Part shown: positions 1 through 5,484 of the stretch, piece by piece
Position numbering within the stretch: the stretch's first letter is position 1
How the letters are laid out: each line of letters begins with the position of its first letter
Origin: Victivallales bacterium
Lineage (GTDB): Bacteria; Verrucomicrobiota; Lentisphaeria; Victivallales; SZUA-371
DNA: 6,582 nt
Reading direction: 5' to 3'
Assembly (NCBI GenBank): GCA_028691155.1
Contig: JAQUZV010000128.1
Span: 1 to 6,582, forward strand
Program-made: the position numbers and the translations under genes
The notes under the pieces: generated by a model
Told to the model about the DNA's origin: nothing
What the model saw: the letters and a program-made list of their open reading frames with translations, nothing else
The model's database searches: none

Positions 1-1246
1 GCCCAATCAGCAGATCGTCCGGGGAACCCTGGCCGATATTGCCGCCAAAGTCCGAGCCGCCGGGATCAAACGCCAGGCGATGATTATTGTCGGCAACGCC
101 CTGAAACATTCCGATGCCAAATCACAACTTTATGATGCCGCGTTCGCCCACGGTTACCGCGGCGCCACCGGGGCAACGGAAGCCGAGCCGCTTCCCGCCC
201 GCATCGCCATATACGCGTTGACCGCCGCCGGAACCATGAAAGCAGCGGAAATTGCCGGGGGACTGCCCGGAACCACTACCTGTTTTGCGCCGGAACACCT
301 CGGCAACGTCCAAGCCGTGCCGTTTATTCCGGCCGCGCTGGCCGAACTGCTCCGCCGCAACTGGCATGATTACGAGGCCCATGTTTTGATTATGGCCGCC
401 GGGATTGCCGTCCGTAAGATTGCCCCGTTGCTGGATGACAAAGCAACCGATCCGGCCGTGGTGGTTTGTGACGAACGCGGCGACTATGCCGTCAGTCTGG
501 TCGGCGGTCATCTCGGCGGCGCCAACCGTCTGGTCCGCCGCATTGCCGGAATCACCGGGGGCCAACCGGTGATTACCACCGCCACCGACGTCAATCACCT
601 GCTCGCCTTCGACGAACTGGCGGCCCGGCAGCACTGGCGGGTCGTCAATCCGGCGGCCATCAAAGCACTCAATACCGCCCTGCTTTCCGGCAATCGCATT
701 GAAGTCGTGTTACCGCCGGAACTGTTTGCCCGGTATTACGCCGGATTGCCTCAGGTCCGACGCATTGACACGACAGCGGAACTCTCCGGCGCTCCGGCCG
801 TCCTGCTGAACGTATCGCCGCCGCCGTCTTATCCCGCCCCGGTGCTGCAATTGAACCCCGCCGTCTATCACGTCGGCATCGGCTGCCGCCGGGGGGTTAC
901 GGCGGCAGCCATCGCCGCCGCCGTTGAACACGCCCTGGCGGACGGGAATATCGAGTGGGGACAGGTTGCCGATCTGGCGTCGCTTAACGCCAAGCAGGAC
1001 GAGCCGGGCCTGCTGGAGTGGGCGCGGGAAAAACGGTTGAAGCTACGCTTCTTTACCGCGGCAGAACTGAATCGTTATCCCGGTCCACATCCGACGCCGC
1101 GCGCCATGACCGAATTCGGCGTCATCGGGGTCGCCGAACCGGCGGCACTGGCGGCCGCCGGGCCCGACGGCAAACTGTACCGGGAAAAATACAAAGAAAA
1201 CGGCGTCACCGTCGCCATCGCCATCGCCATCGGAGACCCCTCATGA
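1..1246 (+). CDS. cbiFG: CbiF-CbiG fusion: cobalt-precorrin-4 C11-methyltransferase (C-terminal end only) joined to cobalt-precorrin-5A hydrolase; 5' partial
   Basis: The frame is open from base 2 to the TGA at 1244-1246 (414 codons), so the ATG at 80 is internal and the true start lies left of the window. Residues 5-53 (counted from the codon at base 2) match the tail of CbiF/CobM, an SAM-dependent methyltransferase: IVRGTL, then AGIKRQAMIIVG and LYDAAFAHGYR. After a linker of about 13 residues, CbiG begins near residue 67 (RIAIYALTAAG). The CbiG core contains MAAGIAVRKIAPLL (131-144), VVCDERGDYAVSLVGGHLGG (154-173) and ITTATD (191-196). The CbiG C-terminal domain starts near residue 289 with VGIGCRRGV (291-299) and ends with GVIGVAEPAAL. 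Known roles: CbiF methylates C11 of cobalt-precorrin-4; CbiG opens the delta-lactone of cobalt-precorrin-5A and releases acetaldehyde. These are consecutive cytoplasmic steps, so fusion is logical. The gene overlaps cbiH by 4 bp. The C-terminus is oddly VAIAIAIGDPS because of a small repeat. Family assignment is firm; how much of CbiF is present upstream is unknown. Confidence 0.93.
   Translation, partial: PNQQIVRGTLADIAAKVRAAGIKRQAMIIVGNALKHSDAKSQLYDAAFAHGYRGATGATEAEPLPARIAIYALTAAGTMKAAEIAGGLPGTTTCFAPEHLGNVQAVPFIPAALAELLRRNWHDYEAHVLIMAAGIAVRKIAPLLDDKATDPAVVVCDERGDYAVSLVGGHLGGANRLVRRIAGITGGQPVITTATDVNHLLAFDELAARQHWRVVNPAAIKALNTALLSGNRIEVVLPPELFARYYAGLPQVRRIDTTAELSGAPAVLLNVSPPPSYPAPVLQLNPAVYHVGIGCRRGVTAAAIAAAVEHALADGNIEWGQVADLASLNAKQDEPGLLEWAREKRLKLRFFTAAELNRYPGPHPTPRAMTEFGVIGVAEPAALAAAGPDGKLYREKYKENGVTVAIAIAIGDPS
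1214..1231 (+). repeat. Three tandem GCCATC units at the 3' end of cbiG
   Basis: Three perfect copies of the hexamer GCCATC (1214-1219, 1220-1225, 1226-1231) encode an Ala-Ile alternation in the last residues of CbiG, directly ahead of the cbiH ribosome binding site. Family members commonly end with one short VAIA-type strand, so the extra Ala-Ile pairs look like a small in-frame expansion. That comparison is from memory, not from an alignment. Confidence 0.6.
1232..1246 (+). promoter_or_regulatory. Ribosome binding site and translational coupling junction for cbiH
   Basis: GGAG at 1232-1235 lies 7 nt before the cbiH ATG (1243), which shares ATGA with the TGA stop of the CbiF-CbiG fusion. 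This arrangement sets the start of cbiH and suggests that ribosomes ending cbiG re-initiate on cbiH, keeping the enzymes in proportion. Confidence 0.7.
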
Positions 1247-2013
1247 ATAAACCCGGAATCATTTACGCCATTGGCCTGGGACCGGGTCTTCCGGCCCTGT
1301 TGACCCCGGCCGCACGGGAGGCGATCACCGCTTGCGACGTCATCGCCGGTTATACGACTTATCTGCGACAATTCCCGGAGCTGTTTGCCGGCAAAAAGTT
1401 GATCGGCAACGGCATGCGCGGCGAAATGGAGCGTTGCCGCCGGGCGCTGAACGCCACTTTGGCAGGACATACCGTCGGCGTCGTCTCTTCCGGCGACGCC
1501 GGAATTTACGGCATGGCCGGATTGTTGCTGGAACTGACCGAACACCCCCCTTATACCGATATCGAAGTCGTTACCATCCCCGGCCTGACCGCCGCCGTCG
1601 CCGCCGCCGCCATTCTCGGCGCACCGCTGATGAATGATTTCTGCGTTATCAGCCTGTCCGACCTGATGACCCCGGCGAATCTCATCCGAAAACGGCTGCA
1701 CGCCGCCGCCGCCGCCGATCTGGTTACCGCGCTCTACAATCCGGCCAGCACCCGCCGCCGTGCCCTAATCCGGGAAGCCGTCGCCATTTTTACCGCGGCA
1801 CGCGGCAACCATGGTCTGGCGGGAATCGTTCACGCCGCCGCCCGCCCCGAACAACAACGACAAATCGTCCGGCTGGCGGATTTCCCGTTTGCGTCCATCG
1901 ACATGAATACCCTGGTAATTATCGGCAATTCCGCCACAGTGGCACGCGGCGGAAAACTTTTCACCCGGCGAGGATATTTGGAACCAGGCCGGCAAGAGGA
2001 AAAAGAAGAATGA
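1243..2013 (+). CDS. cbiH: Cobalt-precorrin-3 C17-methyltransferase (CbiH/CobJ family)
   Basis: This 256-residue protein has the usual length of CbiH/CobJ and carries the tetrapyrrole methylase landmarks in order: GLGPG (residues 11-15), VSSGDAGIYGMAG (81-93), TIPGLTAAVAAAAILGAPL (111-129), FCVISLSDLMTP (133-144), ALYNPAS (163-169) and MNTLVIIGNSAT (221-232). In the anaerobic cobalamin pathway CbiH uses SAM to methylate C17 of cobalt-precorrin-3 and drives contraction of the macrocycle, giving cobalt-precorrin-4, the substrate of the CbiF domain encoded just upstream. The start is the ATG at 1243, which overlaps the upstream stop as ATGA and has a GGAG at 1232-1235, so translation is probably coupled. 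A longer reading of this frame from 1018 lacks family similarity and lies inside cbiG. An alanine run (154-158) comes from five GCC codons. The C-terminal tail (GRQEEKEE) is charged and variable. The anaerobic name is preferred over CobJ because CbiG lies next door. Confidence 0.93.
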   Translation: MNKPGIIYAIGLGPGLPALLTPAAREAITACDVIAGYTTYLRQFPELFAGKKLIGNGMRGEMERCRRALNATLAGHTVGVVSSGDAGIYGMAGLLLELTEHPPYTDIEVVTIPGLTAAVAAAAILGAPLMNDFCVISLSDLMTPANLIRKRLHAAAAADLVTALYNPASTRRRALIREAVAIFTAARGNHGLAGIVHAAARPEQQRQIVRLADFPFASIDMNTLVIIGNSATVARGGKLFTRRGYLEPGRQEEKEE

Positions 2014-2030
2014 TATCGCTTCCCACGTCC

Positions 2031-2059
2031 TCGGGTTGCGACCTGAAAACAGGTTCCGA
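2031..2059. other. Hairpin in the convergent intergenic spacer
   Basis: The 69-bp spacer between the convergent ends of cbiH and the DUF4440 gene contains a perfect dyad: ACCTG (2041-2045), loop AAAA, CAGGT (2050-2054). It can be extended by TCGG (2031-2034) pairing with CCGA (2056-2059) across an asymmetric internal loop. Its position suits a shared bidirectional transcription end. However, no run of T follows the stem on either strand, so it is not a canonical Rho-independent terminator. The rest of the spacer shows nothing recognisable. Confidence 0.3.
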
Positions 2060-2082
2060 CTGTTCTGCCTGAAGTATTGAAA

Positions 2083-2448
2083 CTATTCACCCCGGATCGG
2101 ACTTACCGATCCGGCGACCACCTGCCACTGCCCGTCACGTTCCGCCCAAACCCGCTGATAGCGATATTTTCCGTCGAGACTGTTGCCGTCAAACGTGCCC
2201 TGCAATTCGATCCGCACCGTCACCACGGCAATGGAGCCGAAATCCTGAATCCGCCGGTCAGAAGGCGTAATGGCGGTAATCTTTTCCCGTCCGGAACGGT
2301 GGCAGGCCAAATCGATGGCCTTGGTGGCAATCCCGCCGTCGGGGCCGATAAAGACCAGATCATCGGCCAACAACACCGCCAACCGATCCGCATCGCCATG
2401 TAACATGGCATCACGTAAACTCTCTTCCATGGCAACAATCGAAGTCAT
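2083..2448 (-). CDS. DUF4440 / SnoaL-like (NTF2-fold) small protein
   Basis: This protein of 121 residues has the pattern of the DUF4440/SnoaL-like NTF2 superfamily. An N-terminal helix (EESLRDAMLHGDADRLAVLL, residues 8-27) leads into DDLVFIGPDG (29-38), then a strand with IAVVTVRIELQGTF (73-86), and YRYQRVWAERDGQWQVVAGS (95-114), the usual C-terminal tryptophan-bearing strands. Family members fold into a cone-shaped pocket; some are enzymes, others bind ligands or have no known activity, so substrate and role here are unknown. No signal peptide is seen, so it is likely cytoplasmic. The frame can be read upstream to a TTG at 2547, but that extension has no ribosome binding site and no family similarity. 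The ATG at 2448 has GGGGG at 2458-2462, 9 nt away. A candidate promoter in the spacer suggests separate control from the hydrolase gene upstream. Confidence 0.8.
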   Translation of the reverse strand: MTSIVAMEESLRDAMLHGDADRLAVLLADDLVFIGPDGGIATKAIDLACHRSGREKITAITPSDRRIQDFGSIAVVTVRIELQGTFDGNSLDGKYRYQRVWAERDGQWQVVAGSVSPIRGE

Positions 2449-2480
2449 CGCTTCTTTCCCCCTTTGATTAATGGCCGACC

Positions 2481-2497
2481 CCGGGACGGGATCCCGG
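2481..2497. promoter_or_regulatory. Palindrome / hairpin in the leader of the DUF4440 gene
   Basis: A perfect 10-bp palindrome CGGGATCCCG (2487-2496) overlaps an alternative stem-loop, CCGGGA (2481-2486) pairing with TCCCGG (2492-2497) round a 5-nt loop. It sits just downstream of the candidate -10 box, about where the transcript would start. It could be an operator or a 5' stabilising hairpin. No T run follows on the - strand, so it does not look like a terminator for the upstream gene. Confidence 0.3.
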
Positions 2498-2506
2498 AGG
2501 AATGCA

Positions 2507-2535
2507 GTTATATGAAAATGGAAACCTCCCGTCAT
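2507..2535 (-). promoter_or_regulatory. Candidate sigma70-type promoter for the DUF4440 gene
   Basis: Reading the - strand, ATGACG (2535-2530, 4 of 6 matches to TTGACA) is followed after exactly 17 bp by TATAAC (2512-2507, 5 of 6 matches to TATAAT). Transcription would begin near 2500, about 50 nt before the ATG at 2448. The site lies in the 114-bp gap after the hydrolase stop codon, where a promoter would be expected if the small gene is independently transcribed. Short matches of this kind occur by chance, so this is only a candidate. Confidence 0.35.
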
Positions 2536-2562
2536 GGCAGCGCCCAACCCCGGCGCAAAAAA

Positions 2563-3111
2563 TTATTTGACCAAGGCGGAAATCGCTTTGAAAGACGGAT
2601 GTTTGGCCGTTCGCAACCAGGCAAAAACAATCGCTTCGGCCGTCGTCACCCCAATTCCCGCCGACCGCATCAGCTCCAACGCCATCTGTCGGTCATAAGC
2701 ATTCCGGGAGGCCACCGTATCCGCCGCCAACACTACGTCAAAGCCCTGCGCCTGTAAATCGAACGCCGTCTGCTGAACGCAAACATGACATTCAATCCCC
2801 ATCAGCACGACCGTACGGATTTTCTTCGCCGCCAGCTCGCGGCGAAAAGCCTCGACCCCCCAACAGGAAAAATCGGTTTTCGCGATAACCGGCCATCCCG
2901 GTTGCAGCAATGCTTTGAGTTCCGGAATGGTCGGACCGAGACCGCGGGGATATTGCTCGGTAACCACCGCCGGCAACCGCAATTCGGCCGCCGACCGGAG
3001 CAGCATCTTCACTTTGGGCAACATCGGCGCCAATTCCGGAACCGCGGCAAAAAGCCGTTCCTGAATATCAACCATCACCAGCGCCGTCTTTTCGGTATCA
3101 AAATCCATCAT
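2563..3111 (-). CDS. Isochorismatase-family cysteine hydrolase (ISOC2/YcaC-like)
   Basis: The 182-residue product is a single isochorismatase-like alpha/beta domain. The predicted catalytic triad is visible: Asp15 in MVDIQERL, Lys78 in VIAKTDFSCWG, and Cys111 in MGIECHVCVQQTAFDL. The stretch VVTEQYPRGLGPTIPEL (49-65), the segment around DTVASRNAYDR (131-141) and the ending AKHPSFKAISAL (169-180) closely resemble ISOC1/ISOC2 and related bacterial hydrolases rather than PncA nicotinamidase or EntB isochorismatase. The natural substrate of this subgroup is poorly known, so none is assigned. No signal peptide, so cytoplasmic. Two ATG codons are adjacent (3111 and 3108); the first has GGAGG 8 nt upstream. 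It starts 32 nt after the bamA stop and is probably cotranscribed with it, although no functional link to outer-membrane assembly is evident. Confidence 0.9.
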   Translation of the reverse strand: MMDFDTEKTALVMVDIQERLFAAVPELAPMLPKVKMLLRSAAELRLPAVVTEQYPRGLGPTIPELKALLQPGWPVIAKTDFSCWGVEAFRRELAAKKIRTVVLMGIECHVCVQQTAFDLQAQGFDVVLAADTVASRNAYDRQMALELMRSAGIGVTTAEAIVFAWLRTAKHPSFKAISALVK

Positions 3112-3112
3112 C

Positions 3113-3129
3113 TTTCCGCCCTCCGGAAA
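3113..3129 (-). promoter_or_regulatory. Ribosome binding site held in a hairpin before the hydrolase gene
   Basis: On the - strand a 6-bp inverted repeat, TTTCCG (3129-3124) and CGGAAA (3118-3113), encloses the 5-nt loop GAGGG. The Shine-Dalgarno GGAGG (3124-3120) therefore lies almost wholly in the loop, with its first G in the closing pair. The stem ends one base before the start codon. The element occupies about half of the bamA-hydrolase gap. Confidence 0.45.
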
Positions 3130-3143
3130 ACAGTAAGTGTCGA

Positions 3144-5441
3144 TTACCAGGTAAAGCCCATGTTGAAATGGAACTGCAACCGACGCGGGCAGTTCTCCTG
3201 ATTCATCACAATCGGATAAGCCAAATCGAGCTTGATCGGCGCATTGATCATCGGCAACTTCATGCGCAACCCGTAACCGGCCCCCATGTTGAACTGATTG
3301 AAACCCATGCTGTAGGAATTTTTCCAGGCCGAACCGGCATCGACGAAAACGGCGCCGCGGATAAACCGCCAGATCGGATGAGTTATTTCCGAGGTCAGAA
3401 GCAACATGGTCTGGCCGCCGATATTCCAGCCATTGTTGTCCACCGGAGAAATCCGGCGGTACGGGAAGCCGCGGATACTGTCCCCGCCGCCCAGGAAATA
3501 GCGTTCGTACAGCGGCACCGGGTCGTCGCGGTCGAAAGAGGCAATCGTCCCGATCTTGAATCCGTTATGCCAAATCAACGCCTTGTCCAGGAAGTTCATA
3601 TAGTAGATGCCCTTGCTTTCCAGCCGGTAATAGTTGTTGCTGGAACCCAGGAATTTCGGCGTGACACTGGTCAGCGCACTGACCAGATAACCGGAGGTCG
3701 GATCGGTCAGGCTGTCGCGGGTGTCACGGGTAATTTCCAGGGAAGGAGAACTGACCCAGTCGCGGCCGCGTTCGGATTTGAGCAACGCCGTCGCACTGTT
3801 GTCCATATCGTAAACGTTGACCTGCTCGAATTTGTACCCCAACGAAACACTGGTGAAATCATCAAAAAACTTCTTGGTCAGCGCCGTCCGGAACCCGATG
3901 CGCTGTTCATCCCAGTACCGATAGGTGACCTGATTCCAATAACCGGACAAATCCCAGCGCAACGGCATGTCAAACAGCCAGGGTTCGGTAAAATCGATGT
4001 TGCCGCCATAAGTCCGCAAGCCGAAAATACCGGCCAGACGCAACCGCTGCCCGCCACCTTGAAAGTAACGCTCCGGATCGGTGATGTCGAAATTGTTGTT
4101 GGTCAGCGAAACCATCCCGAACAGGCTGTCGACATCGGAGAAGCCGCCGCCGATTTTAAATTCGTAATTGCGTTTTTCCTTGACGGAAAAGGTAACATTT
4201 TTCCGACCATATTCTTCGGCATTGGCCGTGGACGTTTTTACGTCTTCGAAGTAACCCATCCCCATCAGACGGGATTTACTGACCTCAATGCGGTTTTTAT
4301 CCACCGGGTCGCCATCCTGAATCACCAGTTCGCGGCGAATGACCTTGTCCTTGGTCACCTTGTTGCCCTTGATGTTGACATCATAAACGGTATAGGGGAT
4401 GCCTTCGGTCAGTTCAAAATCGATATCGACCAGATGCGTCTGAAAATTGGGATGCCGCACCGCCCGGCACTGGAAATCGGCATAGCCCAGCGCCGCATAA
4501 GCCGCTTCAATGGCGTCCTTGGTCTGGTTTTCCTTGTCCAGATCGAAAATCTGCCCGTGGTGCAACAGAACCCGGCGTTCCAATTCCACCGTGCCGATCT
4601 TCCGGTTCCCCGTAATGGTCACTTTGTCCACCGTATACGGTTTGCCTTCAAACAACTTGAAATTGACGTCGACATATTCCGGATTCCCGGCTTCCGGCGT
4701 GACTTTGATGTCTTCCACCTTGAAATCCAGGTAACCTTTGGTCCAGTATTTCTGCCGCAGGCGCAACTTGTCCAACTCCAGCTCCCGGGGATTATAGAGA
4801 CCGATTTCAAAAAAACGCGACAGGAAAGAATGGCGGGTCGCCAGCGCCCACTTCAGATCCCAGGAGGAGAAGACGGTATTGCCGCTGAACGTGACATCAT
4901 TGACTTTGAGGCGCAAATGTTCGTCGATCCGAAACGTTACCGTGACGCTGTTCTTCCCGCTGCTTTTGACCTCCGGCGTCACCGTGGCTTCGTTATAACC
5001 TTTGTCGCGATAGTAACGGCGCAACTTGTTGGCACTTTCCCGCAGGTTTTTATCGTTCAACGGCAATTCGGCCCGCAGGGTGATTTCCTGATCGAGATCG
5101 GAAGTGGGAAATTTCCTGTTGCCGACAAATTTGATCTCCTGAACCATCGGCTTGGCCATCAGCTTGAACGTCACGTCGACCTTCCCGTCGGGCAGGTGGC
5201 GGGACTCCGCCACCACATCGGCAAAAGAACCGGTGGCGGTAAGACGCTTGACGTCAGCATCGATGTTCTTGGGCACAAATTCATCACCGGAACGGCTCTG
5301 GACATTGAATTTGAGTTCGTCCTCGGATAATTTGTAACTCCCCAGCTGCTCGAAGGTGACTTGGCCGATCTTATCGGCGCCGGCAGTTACGGCCAGTACG
5401 CACCAGATGGCCACGATCCAAAATTTTTTCAGGGCTCCCAC
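3144..5441 (-). CDS. bamA: Outer membrane protein assembly factor BamA (Omp85 family)
   Basis: BamA is the core of the machine that folds and inserts beta-barrel proteins into the outer membrane. This 765-residue protein has a Sec signal peptide (MGALKKFWIVAIWCVLAVTAGA, with likely cleavage after AGA at 20-22). Five POTRA repeats follow at roughly 23-96, 97-175, 178-266, 268-346 and 349-423, each marked by pieces such as VGNRKF, SGNTVF, TGNRKIGTVELERR and KGNKVTKDKVIRREL. The barrel spans about 424-765: GGGFSDVDSLFG at its start, SLEITRDTRDSLTDPTSGY (567-585), ERYFLGGGDSIRGF (646-659) with the conserved RGF lid-loop motif, GAVFVDAGSAW (696-706), and a C-terminal beta-signal RLQFHFNMGFTW. Length and domain count match family norms. 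The start is GTG at 5441, with AAGGAG 5 nt upstream. The last residue is Trp instead of the usual Phe. It lies 43 bp after dnaB; the skp, lpxD or fabZ genes often found downstream of bamA are absent. Confidence 0.97.
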   Translation of the reverse strand: MGALKKFWIVAIWCVLAVTAGADKIGQVTFEQLGSYKLSEDELKFNVQSRSGDEFVPKNIDADVKRLTATGSFADVVAESRHLPDGKVDVTFKLMAKPMVQEIKFVGNRKFPTSDLDQEITLRAELPLNDKNLRESANKLRRYYRDKGYNEATVTPEVKSSGKNSVTVTFRIDEHLRLKVNDVTFSGNTVFSSWDLKWALATRHSFLSRFFEIGLYNPRELELDKLRLRQKYWTKGYLDFKVEDIKVTPEAGNPEYVDVNFKLFEGKPYTVDKVTITGNRKIGTVELERRVLLHHGQIFDLDKENQTKDAIEAAYAALGYADFQCRAVRHPNFQTHLVDIDFELTEGIPYTVYDVNIKGNKVTKDKVIRRELVIQDGDPVDKNRIEVSKSRLMGMGYFEDVKTSTANAEEYGRKNVTFSVKEKRNYEFKIGGGFSDVDSLFGMVSLTNNNFDITDPERYFQGGGQRLRLAGIFGLRTYGGNIDFTEPWLFDMPLRWDLSGYWNQVTYRYWDEQRIGFRTALTKKFFDDFTSVSLGYKFEQVNVYDMDNSATALLKSERGRDWVSSPSLEITRDTRDSLTDPTSGYLVSALTSVTPKFLGSSNNYYRLESKGIYYMNFLDKALIWHNGFKIGTIASFDRDDPVPLYERYFLGGGDSIRGFPYRRISPVDNNGWNIGGQTMLLLTSEITHPIWRFIRGAVFVDAGSAWKNSYSMGFNQFNMGAGYGLRMKLPMINAPIKLDLAYPIVMNQENCPRRLQFHFNMGFTW

Positions 5442-5446
5442 TTTGA

Positions 5447-5452
5447 CTCCTT
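5447..5452 (-). promoter_or_regulatory. Ribosome binding site fixing the GTG start of bamA
   Basis: AAGGAG on the - strand (5452-5447) is a strong Shine-Dalgarno match, five bases ahead of the GTG at 5441-5439. The signal peptide begins properly from this codon and no nearby ATG gives a better start. The 43-bp gap to dnaB also contains a direct repeat CTTAAC-AG-CTTAAC (+ strand reading) of unknown meaning. Confidence 0.7.
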
Positions 5453-5484
5453 AACAGCTTAACCAAATTTGTTTATCTCTCCGG

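Noticed and set aside
1018..1242. Upstream extension of the cbiH frame to a possible start at 1018.
   Set aside because: The extra 75 residues are arginine-rich, overlap the conserved end of CbiG in another frame and match no methylase. The ATG at 1243 with its GGAG is the proper start.
1593..1716. GCC-rich runs in cbiH as a microsatellite or structural element.
   Set aside because: They encode alanines in the expected AAA-rich helix after the PGLTA motif and at residues 154-158; the reading frame and family motifs around them are intact, so codon bias explains them.
2449..2547. N-terminal extension of the DUF4440 protein to a TTG at 2547.
   Set aside because: No ribosome binding site precedes the TTG, the added residues do not resemble the family, and the segment contains the candidate promoter and palindrome. 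The ATG at 2448 starts right where family similarity begins.
2541..2562. GCGCC...GGCGC stem beside a run of A/T as a terminator for the hydrolase gene.
   Set aside because: On the - strand, where it would have to act, the T run comes before the stem and not after it. On the + strand the stem is followed by A residues. Neither orientation fits a Rho-independent terminator.
3168..5330. A 720-codon open frame on the + strand, antisense to bamA.
   Set aside because: It lies in exact codon register opposite bamA, so it stays open only because bamA avoids the codons TTA, CTA and TCA across this span, as expected from the codon bias of a GC-rich genome. The translation has no recognisable domain, while bamA is unmistakable.
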